From assembly GCA_009909065.1 (NCBI GenBank), contig JAAANZ010000015.1:1-64000 (forward strand): 64,000 nucleotides of DNA. The letters are read 5' to 3'. Positions 55,820 through 63,885 of the stretch are shown piece after piece. The translations under genes and the position numbers were made by a program. The stretch is from Alphaproteobacteria bacterium (lineage in GTDB: Bacteria; Pseudomonadota; Alphaproteobacteria; Caulobacterales; Hyphomonadaceae). The stretch's first letter is position 1. The number at the start of each line of letters is the position of its first letter. The notes beneath the pieces were generated by a model that saw only the letters and a list, made by a program, of their open reading frames with translations, ran no database searches and was not told the origin of the DNA.

Positions 55820-57358
55820 CTAGCGCTCGCGCATCCGGTCGCCCAGTAGGCAAGGAGCCGTCATCAGCATGATCCAGAGATCGAACCAGAATGAATGGCG
55901 GTTGAGATACTCCAGATCGAGGCGCACGCGCTCGCGCACATCCTGCTTGGTGTGCACGGGCCCGCGCGAACCATTGATCTGTGCCCAGCCGGTGATGCCC
56001 GGCTTCACGCGGTAACGATGGGCATAATCGCTGACAATCGCATGGACTTCGGTCTGCTGCGCCGTCATGCCGATCGCATGCGGGCGCGGGCCGACCATGG
56101 ACATGTCCCCGCGCAGCACATTGATGAGCTGGGGAAGCTCGTCAATGGATGTGCGCCGGATCAGGCGGCCGACCCGCGTGATGCGCGGATCCCCGGAAAA
56201 GGCCTGCACCGACATGCGTTTCTCCGCCTCGCGGTCGGGGCGCATGGAACGGAATTTCCAGACCCGGATGACCTGATTGTTGAATCCGTGGCGGTCCTGG
56301 CGAAAGAAGACCGGACCGCCATCCTCGAGCCGGATCGCGATCGCCGTGACAAGGAAGACCGGCGAAAAGAAGGCCAGCAGCGCTGAGGCCAGGATGATGT
56401 CGGCGCCGCGCTTGACCAGGTTGCGCACGATATCGACCGGGGCCCCCGAGAGATAGGCGGCCGGGGAGTTGGCAATGCGGGCAAGGTTTTCCGTTTCCGG
56501 GTCGAACCCGTCGAGGTCAAGCAGCAGCACCATTTGCTGTGGCAGAATGCGCAGGCGTTCCACGAGCTCGCGCACCCGTTCGCGCGCATTCGAGGTCACG
56601 GTGACGATGATCCGGTCGATTTCCGGCAACCGCTCCCAGCCGATCAGGTCATCGACCCGGCCGAGCACGGGCACGCCCGAAATGTCCTGCGGGACGCGGT
56701 TCAGGCGGTCATCGAACACACCGGCTATATTGAGCTCGCGCGATTCCGCATTGCGCGCTATCAGCTGGCGCGCATTCGGCGTAGCGCCGACGATGACAAC
56801 ATTTTCATTGAGTTGTCCGGTCCCCGACAGGATCCGGATGAGGGCGAGGTAAGCGCCGTGCAGCGCCATGAGGCTGACCCATCCGGCAACAGCGGCCCGG
56901 AACTGGGGCTCAGAGACCTCTAGTGCGGGCAAGAGCCAGATGAATGCCAACATCGCGCCCAGGCCGATCGCGCTGGCTATGCCGACCCGGATGAGATGAT
57001 CGCCTGCCCGGCGCGAGAAGATGAGCCGATAGGCGCCCGATACCGGCAGGGCGACAAGCGTGCCCGCGACCAGCGTAACAAAGGGCAGGACATGGCCCGT
57101 CGGGGCGGCCAGCAGGCCGGTGCCCGAAAGCTCGATTGCCGCCCAGGCGATCAGTGTCAGCACCAGCCCGTCAGTCCACCGAGCGGCAAATCCGATAAGC
57201 TCGCGCGGAATATGTGTCCCGCGTCGGCATGAAGCCGGATCGGCCTCGATGGCGGGCAGAGCCGATTGCGTGAGATGCCCGGCGGGGCGTGCCGACCTCA
57301 TGACCTGTTCGGCATTGTCGCGAAGTGTTCGCGCCGTATCGACCGTTCCGTCAGCCAT
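55820..57358 (-). CDS. Exopolysaccharide polyprenyl glycosylphosphotransferase (initiating sugar transferase)
   Basis: A 512-aa WcaJ/PssA-like enzyme that transfers a sugar phosphate to undecaprenyl phosphate and starts the repeat unit. Four N-terminal membrane helices are followed by a CoA-binding-like/Rossmann region (ENVVIVGATPNARQLIARNA). The catalytic bacterial sugar-transferase domain has ALLAFFSPVFLVTAIAIRLE, FFRQDRHGFNNQVIRVWKFR, TSIDELPQLINVLRGDMSMV, then GPRPHA, and KPGITGWAQINGSRG. It leads the minus-strand set with two glycosyltransferases and a deacetylase. Confidence 0.94.
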   Translation of the reverse strand: MADGTVDTARTLRDNAEQVMRSARPAGHLTQSALPAIEADPASCRRGTHIPRELIGFAARWTDGLVLTLIAWAAIELSGTGLLAAPTGHVLPFVTLVAGTLVALPVSGAYRLIFSRRAGDHLIRVGIASAIGLGAMLAFIWLLPALEVSEPQFRAAVAGWVSLMALHGAYLALIRILSGTGQLNENVVIVGATPNARQLIARNAESRELNIAGVFDDRLNRVPQDISGVPVLGRVDDLIGWERLPEIDRIIVTVTSNARERVRELVERLRILPQQMVLLLDLDGFDPETENLARIANSPAAYLSGAPVDIVRNLVKRGADIILASALLAFFSPVFLVTAIAIRLEDGGPVFFRQDRHGFNNQVIRVWKFRSMRPDREAEKRMSVQAFSGDPRITRVGRLIRRTSIDELPQLINVLRGDMSMVGPRPHAIGMTAQQTEVHAIVSDYAHRYRVKPGITGWAQINGSRGPVHTKQDVRERVRLDLEYLNRHSFWFDLWIMLMTAPCLLGDRMRER

Positions 57359-57473
57359 CAGCCCCGTTCCTTGCCTTCCGTTATTTTTCCGGTTTTGCAG
57401 GATCGCATGTGTTCAATCCGGTGTTCATTGAAAATGTCCATGGCCGCACTGCAAAAAGCAGACCAATTTCTCC

Positions 57474-58601
57474 TCATGCGGGAATTTTGTGTGGCCATTC
57501 GCGGCAAACGAAAGCATCCACAACGTCACAGATCGTCTCGATCTCTTCGAGGGCTTGTGTGAACCGGCGCGGATCGACAAGGGGCCCGAACAGAGTGCCG
57601 GCCTCAAACCGGTTATGTCCTTCAACTGCGAGTGTCATGTGCCCGTCTTCGAACACGCCGCGGATCCGGCCCTCGGCATAGCGCGCCTCGAGAGCCATCA
57701 GGCGCGCCATCCTCTCGGGCGTGAGCAATGTGCGGGCCTCGACCTGGTCACTGGCATGGATCGCGAAGCTGCGCGCCAGTTCCACACTGTTCAGATCGAC
57801 GGGCTCCAGGGACCTGGTCGATGGGCGATACTTCCACCATCCCCGTCGGGCAAGCAGCGTGCGTCCCGAAAAGCGGCGCGGATACCGGACATGGATGATG
57901 AGTCCCCGGAACACGGTTTGAGGGCTGCGTCGGCCGAGGCGATCGAGTCGGGCTTCGACCACGCTGAATCGTGCCTCGCCGCGTGCGCCGGTTATGAGGT
58001 CCTCGAACAGTTTGCGGTCATGGTCAGGTAACAGGCCCGCAGTCTCGAGACTCGCAAAGCCCGGTGTCGGCGGGACAGACGTGGCCGGCGAATGACCAAG
58101 CAGTTCTGCCAGGCCGCCATGGTGGCGGGTCGAAAAGCGCGCGAGCCTACGGGCGAGGGCGAGCGGTCCGGTCAGGCCTGACAGATCCTCATGCAAGCTG
58201 TCGAATTCGAAACCGAAGCTGGCCGCCGCTGCGCCGAGAATCAGTTCCTTGTTGCGTCGGCGGGAGGCGAAGGCGGCGATCCAGTCGGATGCGCTCAGCA
58301 GGCCGCCGGCGATCACTCCGCCAAGACAGGCGAGCGGGAAGGTCTGTAGCGAGAGCCGCTGAAACATCGCCGCGGCCAGGATCAGGATCATTGCCGAGAC
58401 GAGACTGGCAAGTGTCATCCGCCTGACGGCGCGCACCAGCCGACGGGTGTGGGCGCCTTCGCGCCGGGCGAGTTCGGGCGCCAGAAAATCGCGCCAGACC
58501 CTCTCAGCGCGGCCCCGCTCGGCCCGGCGGGCCGCGAGGGTGCTCCAGTCGGGCTGGCCGTGTGCTGGGGGTCTGCCGCGAAGGCGCTGGGCTATGGTCA
58601 T
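57474..58601 (-). CDS. DUF3137-domain membrane protein
   Basis: A 375-aa protein with two adjacent membrane helices (about residues 65-110: LVSAMILILAAAMFQRLSLQ, FPLACLGGVIAGGLLSASDW) and a large soluble part. The DUF3137 core is visible as TVFRGLIIHVRYPRRFSGRT, FAIHASDQVEARTLLTPERM, and MTLAVEGHNRFEAGTLFGPL. The function of DUF3137 proteins is unknown. It lies upstream of the sugar transferase on the same strand with a 115-bp gap, so co-regulation with the polysaccharide genes is possible but not shown. Confidence 0.85.
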   Translation of the reverse strand: MTIAQRLRGRPPAHGQPDWSTLAARRAERGRAERVWRDFLAPELARREGAHTRRLVRAVRRMTLASLVSAMILILAAAMFQRLSLQTFPLACLGGVIAGGLLSASDWIAAFASRRRNKELILGAAAASFGFEFDSLHEDLSGLTGPLALARRLARFSTRHHGGLAELLGHSPATSVPPTPGFASLETAGLLPDHDRKLFEDLITGARGEARFSVVEARLDRLGRRSPQTVFRGLIIHVRYPRRFSGRTLLARRGWWKYRPSTRSLEPVDLNSVELARSFAIHASDQVEARTLLTPERMARLMALEARYAEGRIRGVFEDGHMTLAVEGHNRFEAGTLFGPLVDPRRFTQALEEIETICDVVDAFVCREWPHKIPA

Positions 58602-58813
58602 GCCGACCAGTCTGGGCCGTCTGCCCCAAGATTTGCTTGCCTGAAAGGATTGAATTCTTCCTGGCTCCCGACAAGCCGGCGCAACCGGAGCGCTGCGTCA
58701 ACAAAGGCTCTGGCGTTTTCCCCGCATTCCGGCCTGCTGCCGGACGAGCGCGGAATTGCCTGACCGCGGCGGGTTGCGCCAAGGCTGCGCCGTCGCTACA
58801 CCCAACGGCCTGT

Positions 58814-58904
58814 GGAGAGGTGGCCGAGTGGCTGAAGGCGCTCCCCTGCTAAGGGAGTATACGGTGATCCCGTATCGAGGGTTCGAATCCCTTCCTCTCC
58901 GCCA
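58814..58904 (+). tRNA. tRNA-Ser(GCU)
   Basis: A 91-nt class II tRNA. Acceptor GGAGAGG (58814-58820) pairs with CCTCTCC (58894-58900), followed by discriminator G and an encoded CCA. The anticodon stem is CTCCC/GGGAG around loop CTGCTAA, giving anticodon GCT at 58848-58850, which reads AGC/AGU. A long variable arm (TATACGG..CCGTAT) precedes the T-loop GGTTCGAATCC. These are all serine tRNA hallmarks. Confidence 0.97.
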
Positions 58905-59032
58905 CGCAGTCTGTCGATTTCCGCAGATTTCCGAACATCGCGAATCAATGCTGGCAAGTCGGGAATTGGGGGCGAGGGCATTGTCAGCAGAACCTTCCGA
59001 TTGAGCGGGCGGGGTGACGGGTATAGCCAGGC

Positions 59033-59493
59033 CCCATTTCCCGAGATCCGTTCTGCTATTTCAAGACACCGTCCGAGATCATCCAGCGTGCGGTGATGAT
59101 TTATGTCCGTTTCCGGTTGTCACTTCGCAATGGCAAAGACCTGTTCCATGAACGCGGGATCGATATCTGCCATGAAAGCGTGCGTCTCTGGGTGGACCGG
59201 TTCGGCCCGATATTCGCCGGCAAGATCCGGGTTCAGCCGGCCAGCTTCTTGCCCCAGCTCACCCAATGGCACTGGCACCTGCATGAAGTGTACGTGAAGA
59301 TCAGAGGCGAGACCCATTACCTCTGTCCCAGTCGACCATGAAGGCGAAGTGCCGGAGAGTAATGTTGCTGAAACCTGATATAATTCAGCCGCTTTGAGGG
59401 TCCGCCGGGAACCCATGAGGCGCTATGGCGCACACAGAACCATCGTCACGGATCGTCTTGGCTCTTGTGGCGCAGCAATGAAAAGCATCGGCA
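59033..59493 (+). pseudogene. IS6-family transposase remnant
   Basis: The plus strand between about 59033 and 59341 encodes YFKTPSEIIQRAVMIYVRF, then LSLRNGKDLFHERGIDICHE, SVRLWVDRFGPIFAGKIR and WHWHLHEVYVKIRGETHYL, an IS6-family transposase N-terminus with its first catalytic Asp replaced (HLHEVYV instead of HLDEVFV). A frameshift near 59330 moves the frame to VDHEGEVPESNVAET, and another piece follows in a third frame, MRRYGAHRTIVTDRLGSCGA. The C-terminal DDE part and both IS ends are not recognisable. It lies 130 bases after tRNA-Ser. Confidence 0.85.
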
Positions 59494-59697
59494 CTGTCGC
59501 CCGCCACATCAACCGGAGACAGAGCTGCAAACCCCAGCGTGACGCCGCCCTCCTTGGAGCGCGCCAGCTACTGGTTGCCTGCGGGACTGACATTTCGCGC
59601 TGCTGGAGACGGGCTCGCATTCTACTGACAATACCTGAAACAGGCTTGCCGGCTGCAGGTCAGCCCGGTAACCCACTCGCCAGCGGGGCAGAACTCG

Positions 59698-60819
59698 ATG
59701 GCCGATGATCAGGAAATACGGCGGATCAGGGACAAGGCGCGCCGCCTTGGCCTGCCTGTGGGCGGCGATGAACCGCTGCTGCTGGATTGCCCGGAATGTG
59801 GCGAGACGGCCTTTCAGTTCCGTCCCGACGACCTTGAATTTGTTTGTGGCAACTGCGCCGAGCGGGCCGGCGGCCTGGCGCATCTGGCAAGTCTCGCCGA
59901 GGGCACGCGGGCGCCTGCGGCCGCCACGGGGGAGGCGCTGCGCCCGGATGCCGGCAGGACGAGCGATGCGCTGGTGAGCGCCCCGCCGCGCCGGGACGCA
60001 CAGGCAGGTAGGGTCGATCAGGGCGAAAGACCGCGCCCGCCAGGCGACGCGGTGGCGGGCGCGCAAAGGCCCGCCTTCGGCGAGGCACTGATCATCTCAC
60101 TGCTTTCACTGGTCTTTCTCGGCGCCGGCCTTCTGGCAGCGGCCATGTCGGGATTTGCCAATTTCCAGGCCTTCGGCGCAATGGTCGAGGATCCGCTTCA
60201 ATCGCGCGTCTGGGCCTGGACCGGTATCATTGCCTCTCTGTGCAGTTTCGGCGGTTTCACCTTCGTTTACTGGCACTGGTCGCATGGTCGCAGGAGAGAG
60301 GGGCTGCGCGCGGTTCTGTTCGCCTTCGCCGGGGCGGCGACAAGCCTTGTGGGCACGCAGATGTACATGACGAACACGGAGCGCGCGCGTCTGGCCGGGG
60401 CCGAGGCGGCCGCCGCGCGCAGCCAGGTGATTTCCCAACAGATCGAGGACTGGCGCCGTCAGCTTTCCGCCATCCCCCCCAATGTGCGCTCGGTCGAGGG
60501 GCTGGAAGCCTATATCGCCGAGGTCGAGCGGGTGGGGCGCACCCATCAGAAACCCTATCGCGATGCCCGCAACGAGCTAGGACTCGCGCGCCGGCGCGCG
60601 GATCTGGAATCGCGGATCGCTGAGGCCCGGAGCGAACTCATGCAGCTCGGCGCGCAGACCGCCGCACGCCCGCCGCGCCCGGCCATGTTGAGCTGGTTCT
60701 TTGCCTCGATGCTCGAGATTTTTTCCTCACAGGGCACATCGATCGGCTTCGTTGCGCTGATGATTCTGGCCGGACGCCGGCGCACCGGCCCCGACCGCGC
60801 GGCGGGCCCGCCCGCCTGA
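59698..60819 (+). CDS. Zinc-ribbon, transmembrane and coiled-coil protein of unknown function
   Basis: A 373-aa protein I cannot assign to a named family. Residues 29-55 form a zinc ribbon (LDCPECGETAFQF, then FVCGNCAERA: CxxC...CxxC). After a Pro/Ala/Arg linker come three predicted membrane segments (ALIISLLSLVFLGAGLLAAA, VWAWTGIIASLCSFGGFTFV, AVLFAFAGAATSLVGTQMYM). A long helical, coiled-coil-prone region follows (about 225-325), and a final hydrophobic segment (MLSWFFASMLEIFSSQGTSI, then GFVALMILAG) lies near the end. It sits alone between an IS6 remnant and prolyl aminopeptidase, next to tRNA-Ser, so it may derive from an integrated element. Confidence 0.7.
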   Translation: MADDQEIRRIRDKARRLGLPVGGDEPLLLDCPECGETAFQFRPDDLEFVCGNCAERAGGLAHLASLAEGTRAPAAATGEALRPDAGRTSDALVSAPPRRDAQAGRVDQGERPRPPGDAVAGAQRPAFGEALIISLLSLVFLGAGLLAAAMSGFANFQAFGAMVEDPLQSRVWAWTGIIASLCSFGGFTFVYWHWSHGRRREGLRAVLFAFAGAATSLVGTQMYMTNTERARLAGAEAAAARSQVISQQIEDWRRQLSAIPPNVRSVEGLEAYIAEVERVGRTHQKPYRDARNELGLARRRADLESRIAEARSELMQLGAQTAARPPRPAMLSWFFASMLEIFSSQGTSIGFVALMILAGRRRTGPDRAAGPPA

Positions 60820-60822
60820 CTA

Positions 60823-61797
60823 TCACGCAAAGCGGCGCGCAAAAGCGTCGCAGGCGCGGATCAGTTCGTCGACAATGCCCGGTTCGAGGCTCGAATGACC
60901 CGCATCCGGCACGATGGACAGGTGGGCGTCCGGCCATGCCTTCTTCAGCGCCCAGGCCGAGGACAGCGGCGTGACCACGTCATACCGTCCATGTACAATA
61001 TGGCCGGGAATGCCGCGCAGCGTCCGGGCCGCCGCATCCAGCAGCCAGCCATCATGCGCGAAAAAGCCGCCATTCATGAAATAGTGGCATTCAATGCGCG
61101 CAAAGGCATCGACAAAACTGTCCTCGTCAAAACGTGGCGGGCGTGTCTTCGGCCCGCGCAGCGAAAGGGTCTCCCCCTCCCAGCGCGCCCAGGCCCGCGC
61201 CGCCTCGATACGGACTTGGCGATCGTCCCCGGTGAGGCGCGAGTGAAACGCGCTTAAAAGGTCACCGCGCTCGTCTTCCGGAATCGGCGCGACATAGCGC
61301 TCATACGCGTCGGGAAAAAGCCGGCTCGCCCCCGACTGGTAGAACCACTGGATTTCCGCATCCGTTATCAGGAAGATGCCGCGCAGGATCAGCCCGTAAA
61401 CGCGCTCGGGATGGGTGACGGCATAGGCCAGCGACAGGGTCGATCCCCAGGAACCGCCGAAGACGACCCATTTCTCGATACCCAGCATTTCGCGAATCCG
61501 CTCGATGTCGTCCACGAGGTCCCAGGTTGTGTTCTCGCTCAGTTCGGAATGCGGTGTCGAACGCCCGCAGCCGCGCTGGTCGGCAAGGATGATCCGGTAG
61601 CGGTCAGCGTCGAAGAAACGGCGCATTTCCGGGCTGCTGCCGCCGCCCGGGCCACCATGCAGGGCGATCACGGGCAGGCCATCGGGGCGCCCCGATTCTT
61701 CCCAGTAGATCTCGTGAATATCGGTCACGCGCAGCCGGCCGGTCCGCCGCGCATCGTGTCGCGGATACAGGGTCCGCCGGGAGACGCTCTTGTTCAT
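60823..61797 (-). CDS. pip: Prolyl aminopeptidase
   Basis: A 324-aa alpha/beta hydrolase releasing N-terminal proline (peptidase S33). HGGPGGGSSPEMRRFFDADR is the oxyanion signature, FGGSWGSTLSLAYAVTHPER holds the catalytic Ser, and IVHGRYDVVTPLSSAWAL and DAGHSSLEPG supply the Asp and His. LADQRGCGRSTPHSEL is typical of the monomeric bacterial type. The ATG at 61797 fits the usual N-terminus; the frame is open to 61818. Its stop lies 3 bases from the end of the convergent upstream-coded protein. Cytoplasmic, peptide catabolism. Confidence 0.95.
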   Translation of the reverse strand: MNKSVSRRTLYPRHDARRTGRLRVTDIHEIYWEESGRPDGLPVIALHGGPGGGSSPEMRRFFDADRYRIILADQRGCGRSTPHSELSENTTWDLVDDIERIREMLGIEKWVVFGGSWGSTLSLAYAVTHPERVYGLILRGIFLITDAEIQWFYQSGASRLFPDAYERYVAPIPEDERGDLLSAFHSRLTGDDRQVRIEAARAWARWEGETLSLRGPKTRPPRFDEDSFVDAFARIECHYFMNGGFFAHDGWLLDAAARTLRGIPGHIVHGRYDVVTPLSSAWALKKAWPDAHLSIVPDAGHSSLEPGIVDELIRACDAFARRFA

Positions 61798-61875
61798 AAC
61801 TACTTCACCTATTCGCACTTACGTTCGAGATAAAGGCTGGACGGGCGTTTTCGCAGCTGCCACAAAGCGGCTGGA

Positions 61876-62511
61876 ATGGAAAAACATATGGCGGCGGACC
61901 TTCCCATGCGTAGCGTTCTGGTCGGATTACTGGCCGGCTGTCTAGCCGGCTGTGCCACAGTATCTATGGCGCCCGGCGAAACCACAGTTGAAACAGGTAT
62001 CAGCAATAAGCAGACGGCGCTGAGGCAGGCCTCCGATGCCTATTGCAGCGATGCAGAAGATAAGGGCTGGGTCGCCGAGCAGGGCGGGCTGGCCGGGCTT
62101 GCCAGCATCCTGATCAACGGCCAGCGCGAGGATCGCCAGCCCTCGGTCCTTTATGGCGAGCATATCGGAGCGGATTCGGGCGATACCGGCGAACTGGCGC
62201 GGCGCATCGCCGACGATGCCGCCAGCGCGAATTCGGGCCTGCAGGCGGTCACCTCCGAAGCCGAGGCTGTGAAAGCGTCCGGCGAGGCGATCCGTCGTGC
62301 CGACGTGACGAGTTTTGAGCGGGCGCTTGTGCGCGCTCAGAGAGCCCGGCGCGGGTTTTCGGCGGCCATGGAGACGGTTCGCGGCCGTGGCGGCGACGTG
62401 GACGCGGCACGCATTGCGATCAATGAATTTGCTCTCGAGATCGACCGGGCGCGACAACTCGCCGACGACCTGCTCGACCTTTATGCCGACACGGGCAGGC
62501 CCGGCGCCTGA
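61876..62511 (+). CDS. Hypothetical lipoprotein
   Basis: A 211-aa protein with a lipoprotein signal: MRSVLVGLLAGCLAGCATVS, lipidated Cys likely in LAGC. The mature part contains DAYCSDAEDKGWVAEQGGLA and a mostly helical remainder (TGELARRIADDAASANSGLQ; RARRGFSAAMETVRGRGGDV) without motifs I recognise. ATGs at 61876, 61888 and 61906 are all in frame; the first is reported, but 61906 gives the cleanest signal peptide. It is divergent from prolyl aminopeptidase. Similar alanine-rich helical lipoproteins are common in alphaproteobacterial envelopes; function unknown. Confidence 0.65.
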   Translation: MEKHMAADLPMRSVLVGLLAGCLAGCATVSMAPGETTVETGISNKQTALRQASDAYCSDAEDKGWVAEQGGLAGLASILINGQREDRQPSVLYGEHIGADSGDTGELARRIADDAASANSGLQAVTSEAEAVKASGEAIRRADVTSFERALVRAQRARRGFSAAMETVRGRGGDVDAARIAINEFALEIDRARQLADDLLDLYADTGRPGA

Positions 62512-62910
62512 GGTAGGTTCGAAGCAATCGGAAGGGGTTGCGAAAGGAAACTTGCGAAAAGCAAGGACATTAAGCGGTTCAGCGGAGCGAGAAGAAGCGA
62601 TGTCGCGTTGGGTCAAAAGGCTCTAACAGTCTGCTGAGGAACCGCTGCAATTGGGTCTTTCGAACCTGAAAGCATGATCGCGCCGCCATCCTTCGAGACG
62701 CGATCCTGGACGGATCGCTCCCCAGGATGAGGATTTTGAGCGTCGAAACAACGCACCCACCTCATCCTTGTCTGTTGAGACTGTGGCATTGTCGGCTGGC
62801 AGGCGAGACCCCGTTCTCATCCATGATTGACGGATCGCGCCTCAGCCAGGGGCTCGCCTGCCGGGTTCGACAATGGCGCCGCCAAGATGTCAGCCCTGCC
62901 GGAGGTCAGG
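62512..62910. other. Intergenic region between convergent genes
   Basis: About 400 bases between the lipoprotein gene and the convergent acyltransferase gene. Besides the palindromic repeat at 62687-62729 I see no gene. The related string CTCATCCTT at 62762-62770 may be a further degenerate arm. Confidence 0.5.
62687..62729. repeat. Palindromic intergenic repeat (REP-like)
   Basis: CATCCT (62687-62692) and AGGATG (62724-62729) form the outer arms, GCGATCC and GGATCGC the inner arms around a TGGA(C) loop. The left arm recurs exactly over 17 bp, inverted, at 244-260. This motif resembles the dispersed CATCCTTCGAGACGCG-type palindromes frequent in alphaproteobacterial genomes. Confidence 0.65.
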
Positions 62911-63885
62911 TCAGAAAGCGTTTGCAGACGCTTGGCAAGGTGAGCTCGCACAGCGGGCCTTGTAGGCGATTTGCCGCTGGACCGGTCCGAAATGATGCAG
63001 ATGGGCCCCGTCCTCGACCAGCCATTTCGCGGTTTCGAGATGCATGAGCGTGCCGATGCCGAGGTCGGCCACCTGTTCGCTGTAGCTGGTCTGCTGGCCG
63101 CGATAGACCCCGCCGCCGACGCCGCCATAACAAAAGCCCACATCCTCAGAACCCTGTCTCGCAAAGATGACCCGCGCGGCATCGCGCGCGGCATAGGCCT
63201 CAAGGAGCTGGGCGTAGAAGCGCCTCAGCGCCAGCAATCCGCTGTGCCGCTTTCCTTTCCAGCTGCGCGCCTCGATGCCCAGCATCCGCGAATAGACCTC
63301 GAAAGCCTGCCAGGCCGAGACGGGCCGGGCGCGCTCGAAGCGGATGCCGGCCTCCCGCGCGCGACGCTGTGAGCGCTTGAGGTTCTTTCGGGTGTTTGCG
63401 CTGCGCCGCGACAGCCAGCCCTCCATCCCGCCGGCGAGCGAGGCGGCGGCCTGGTCGTCCTGCCACCGGGCCAGAACACGGGGGAAGGTCGCGGAGATCT
63501 GCCTGGCATGGAGGCCTTGCGGATCGAGGCCGGACACGACGCACGCGATGCGATGATCCGGGTGAAGGTTGCGAAGGGCCGCGATGCTGTCAGCCAGCAT
63601 GGCGACAGCCTCCGGACCCAGGAGCGGGCAGCCAAAGGACCAGTGGGCCTCGAGCGGTTCGAGTCGGATGCGGCCGGATTCCTGCGTCACCGCCAGTGCG
63701 ACCTGGCTGTCATGGCTCTGCCTGAGCAGGATCTGCGCACCCGCGCGCCGCGAACAGGCCAGCGCAGTGAGCTGCCAGGCCGACCCGCCTGACAAGGGAT
63801 CGGGCGTCTCGCTCCCGGCCGCCAGCGCGTCCCAGACGGCCCGCTCGTTTGCCGACAGGTCCGAGGGATCGCGAAGTCGCATCAT
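62911..63885 (-). CDS. GNAT/FemAB-like acyltransferase (CelD/BioF2-like)
   Basis: A 324-aa protein with the tandem-GNAT layout of CelD/FemAB-like proteins. WLSRRSANTRKNLKRSQRRA (about residues 157-176) is the conserved basic helix, EARSWKGKRHSG follows, and ARVIFARQGSEDVGFCYGGV and YSEQVADLGIGTLMHLETAK form the acyl-CoA-binding half. Such proteins are frequent in polysaccharide gene neighbourhoods and may acylate sugars or peptides. The last residues (CASSPCQASANAF) are unlike the family end, so a late frameshift is possible. The frame is open to the right window edge, so the start (63885 or 63882) is inferred from family length. Confidence 0.78.
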   Translation of the reverse strand: MMRLRDPSDLSANERAVWDALAAGSETPDPLSGGSAWQLTALACSRRAGAQILLRQSHDSQVALAVTQESGRIRLEPLEAHWSFGCPLLGPEAVAMLADSIAALRNLHPDHRIACVVSGLDPQGLHARQISATFPRVLARWQDDQAAASLAGGMEGWLSRRSANTRKNLKRSQRRAREAGIRFERARPVSAWQAFEVYSRMLGIEARSWKGKRHSGLLALRRFYAQLLEAYAARDAARVIFARQGSEDVGFCYGGVGGGVYRGQQTSYSEQVADLGIGTLMHLETAKWLVEDGAHLHHFGPVQRQIAYKARCASSPCQASANAF

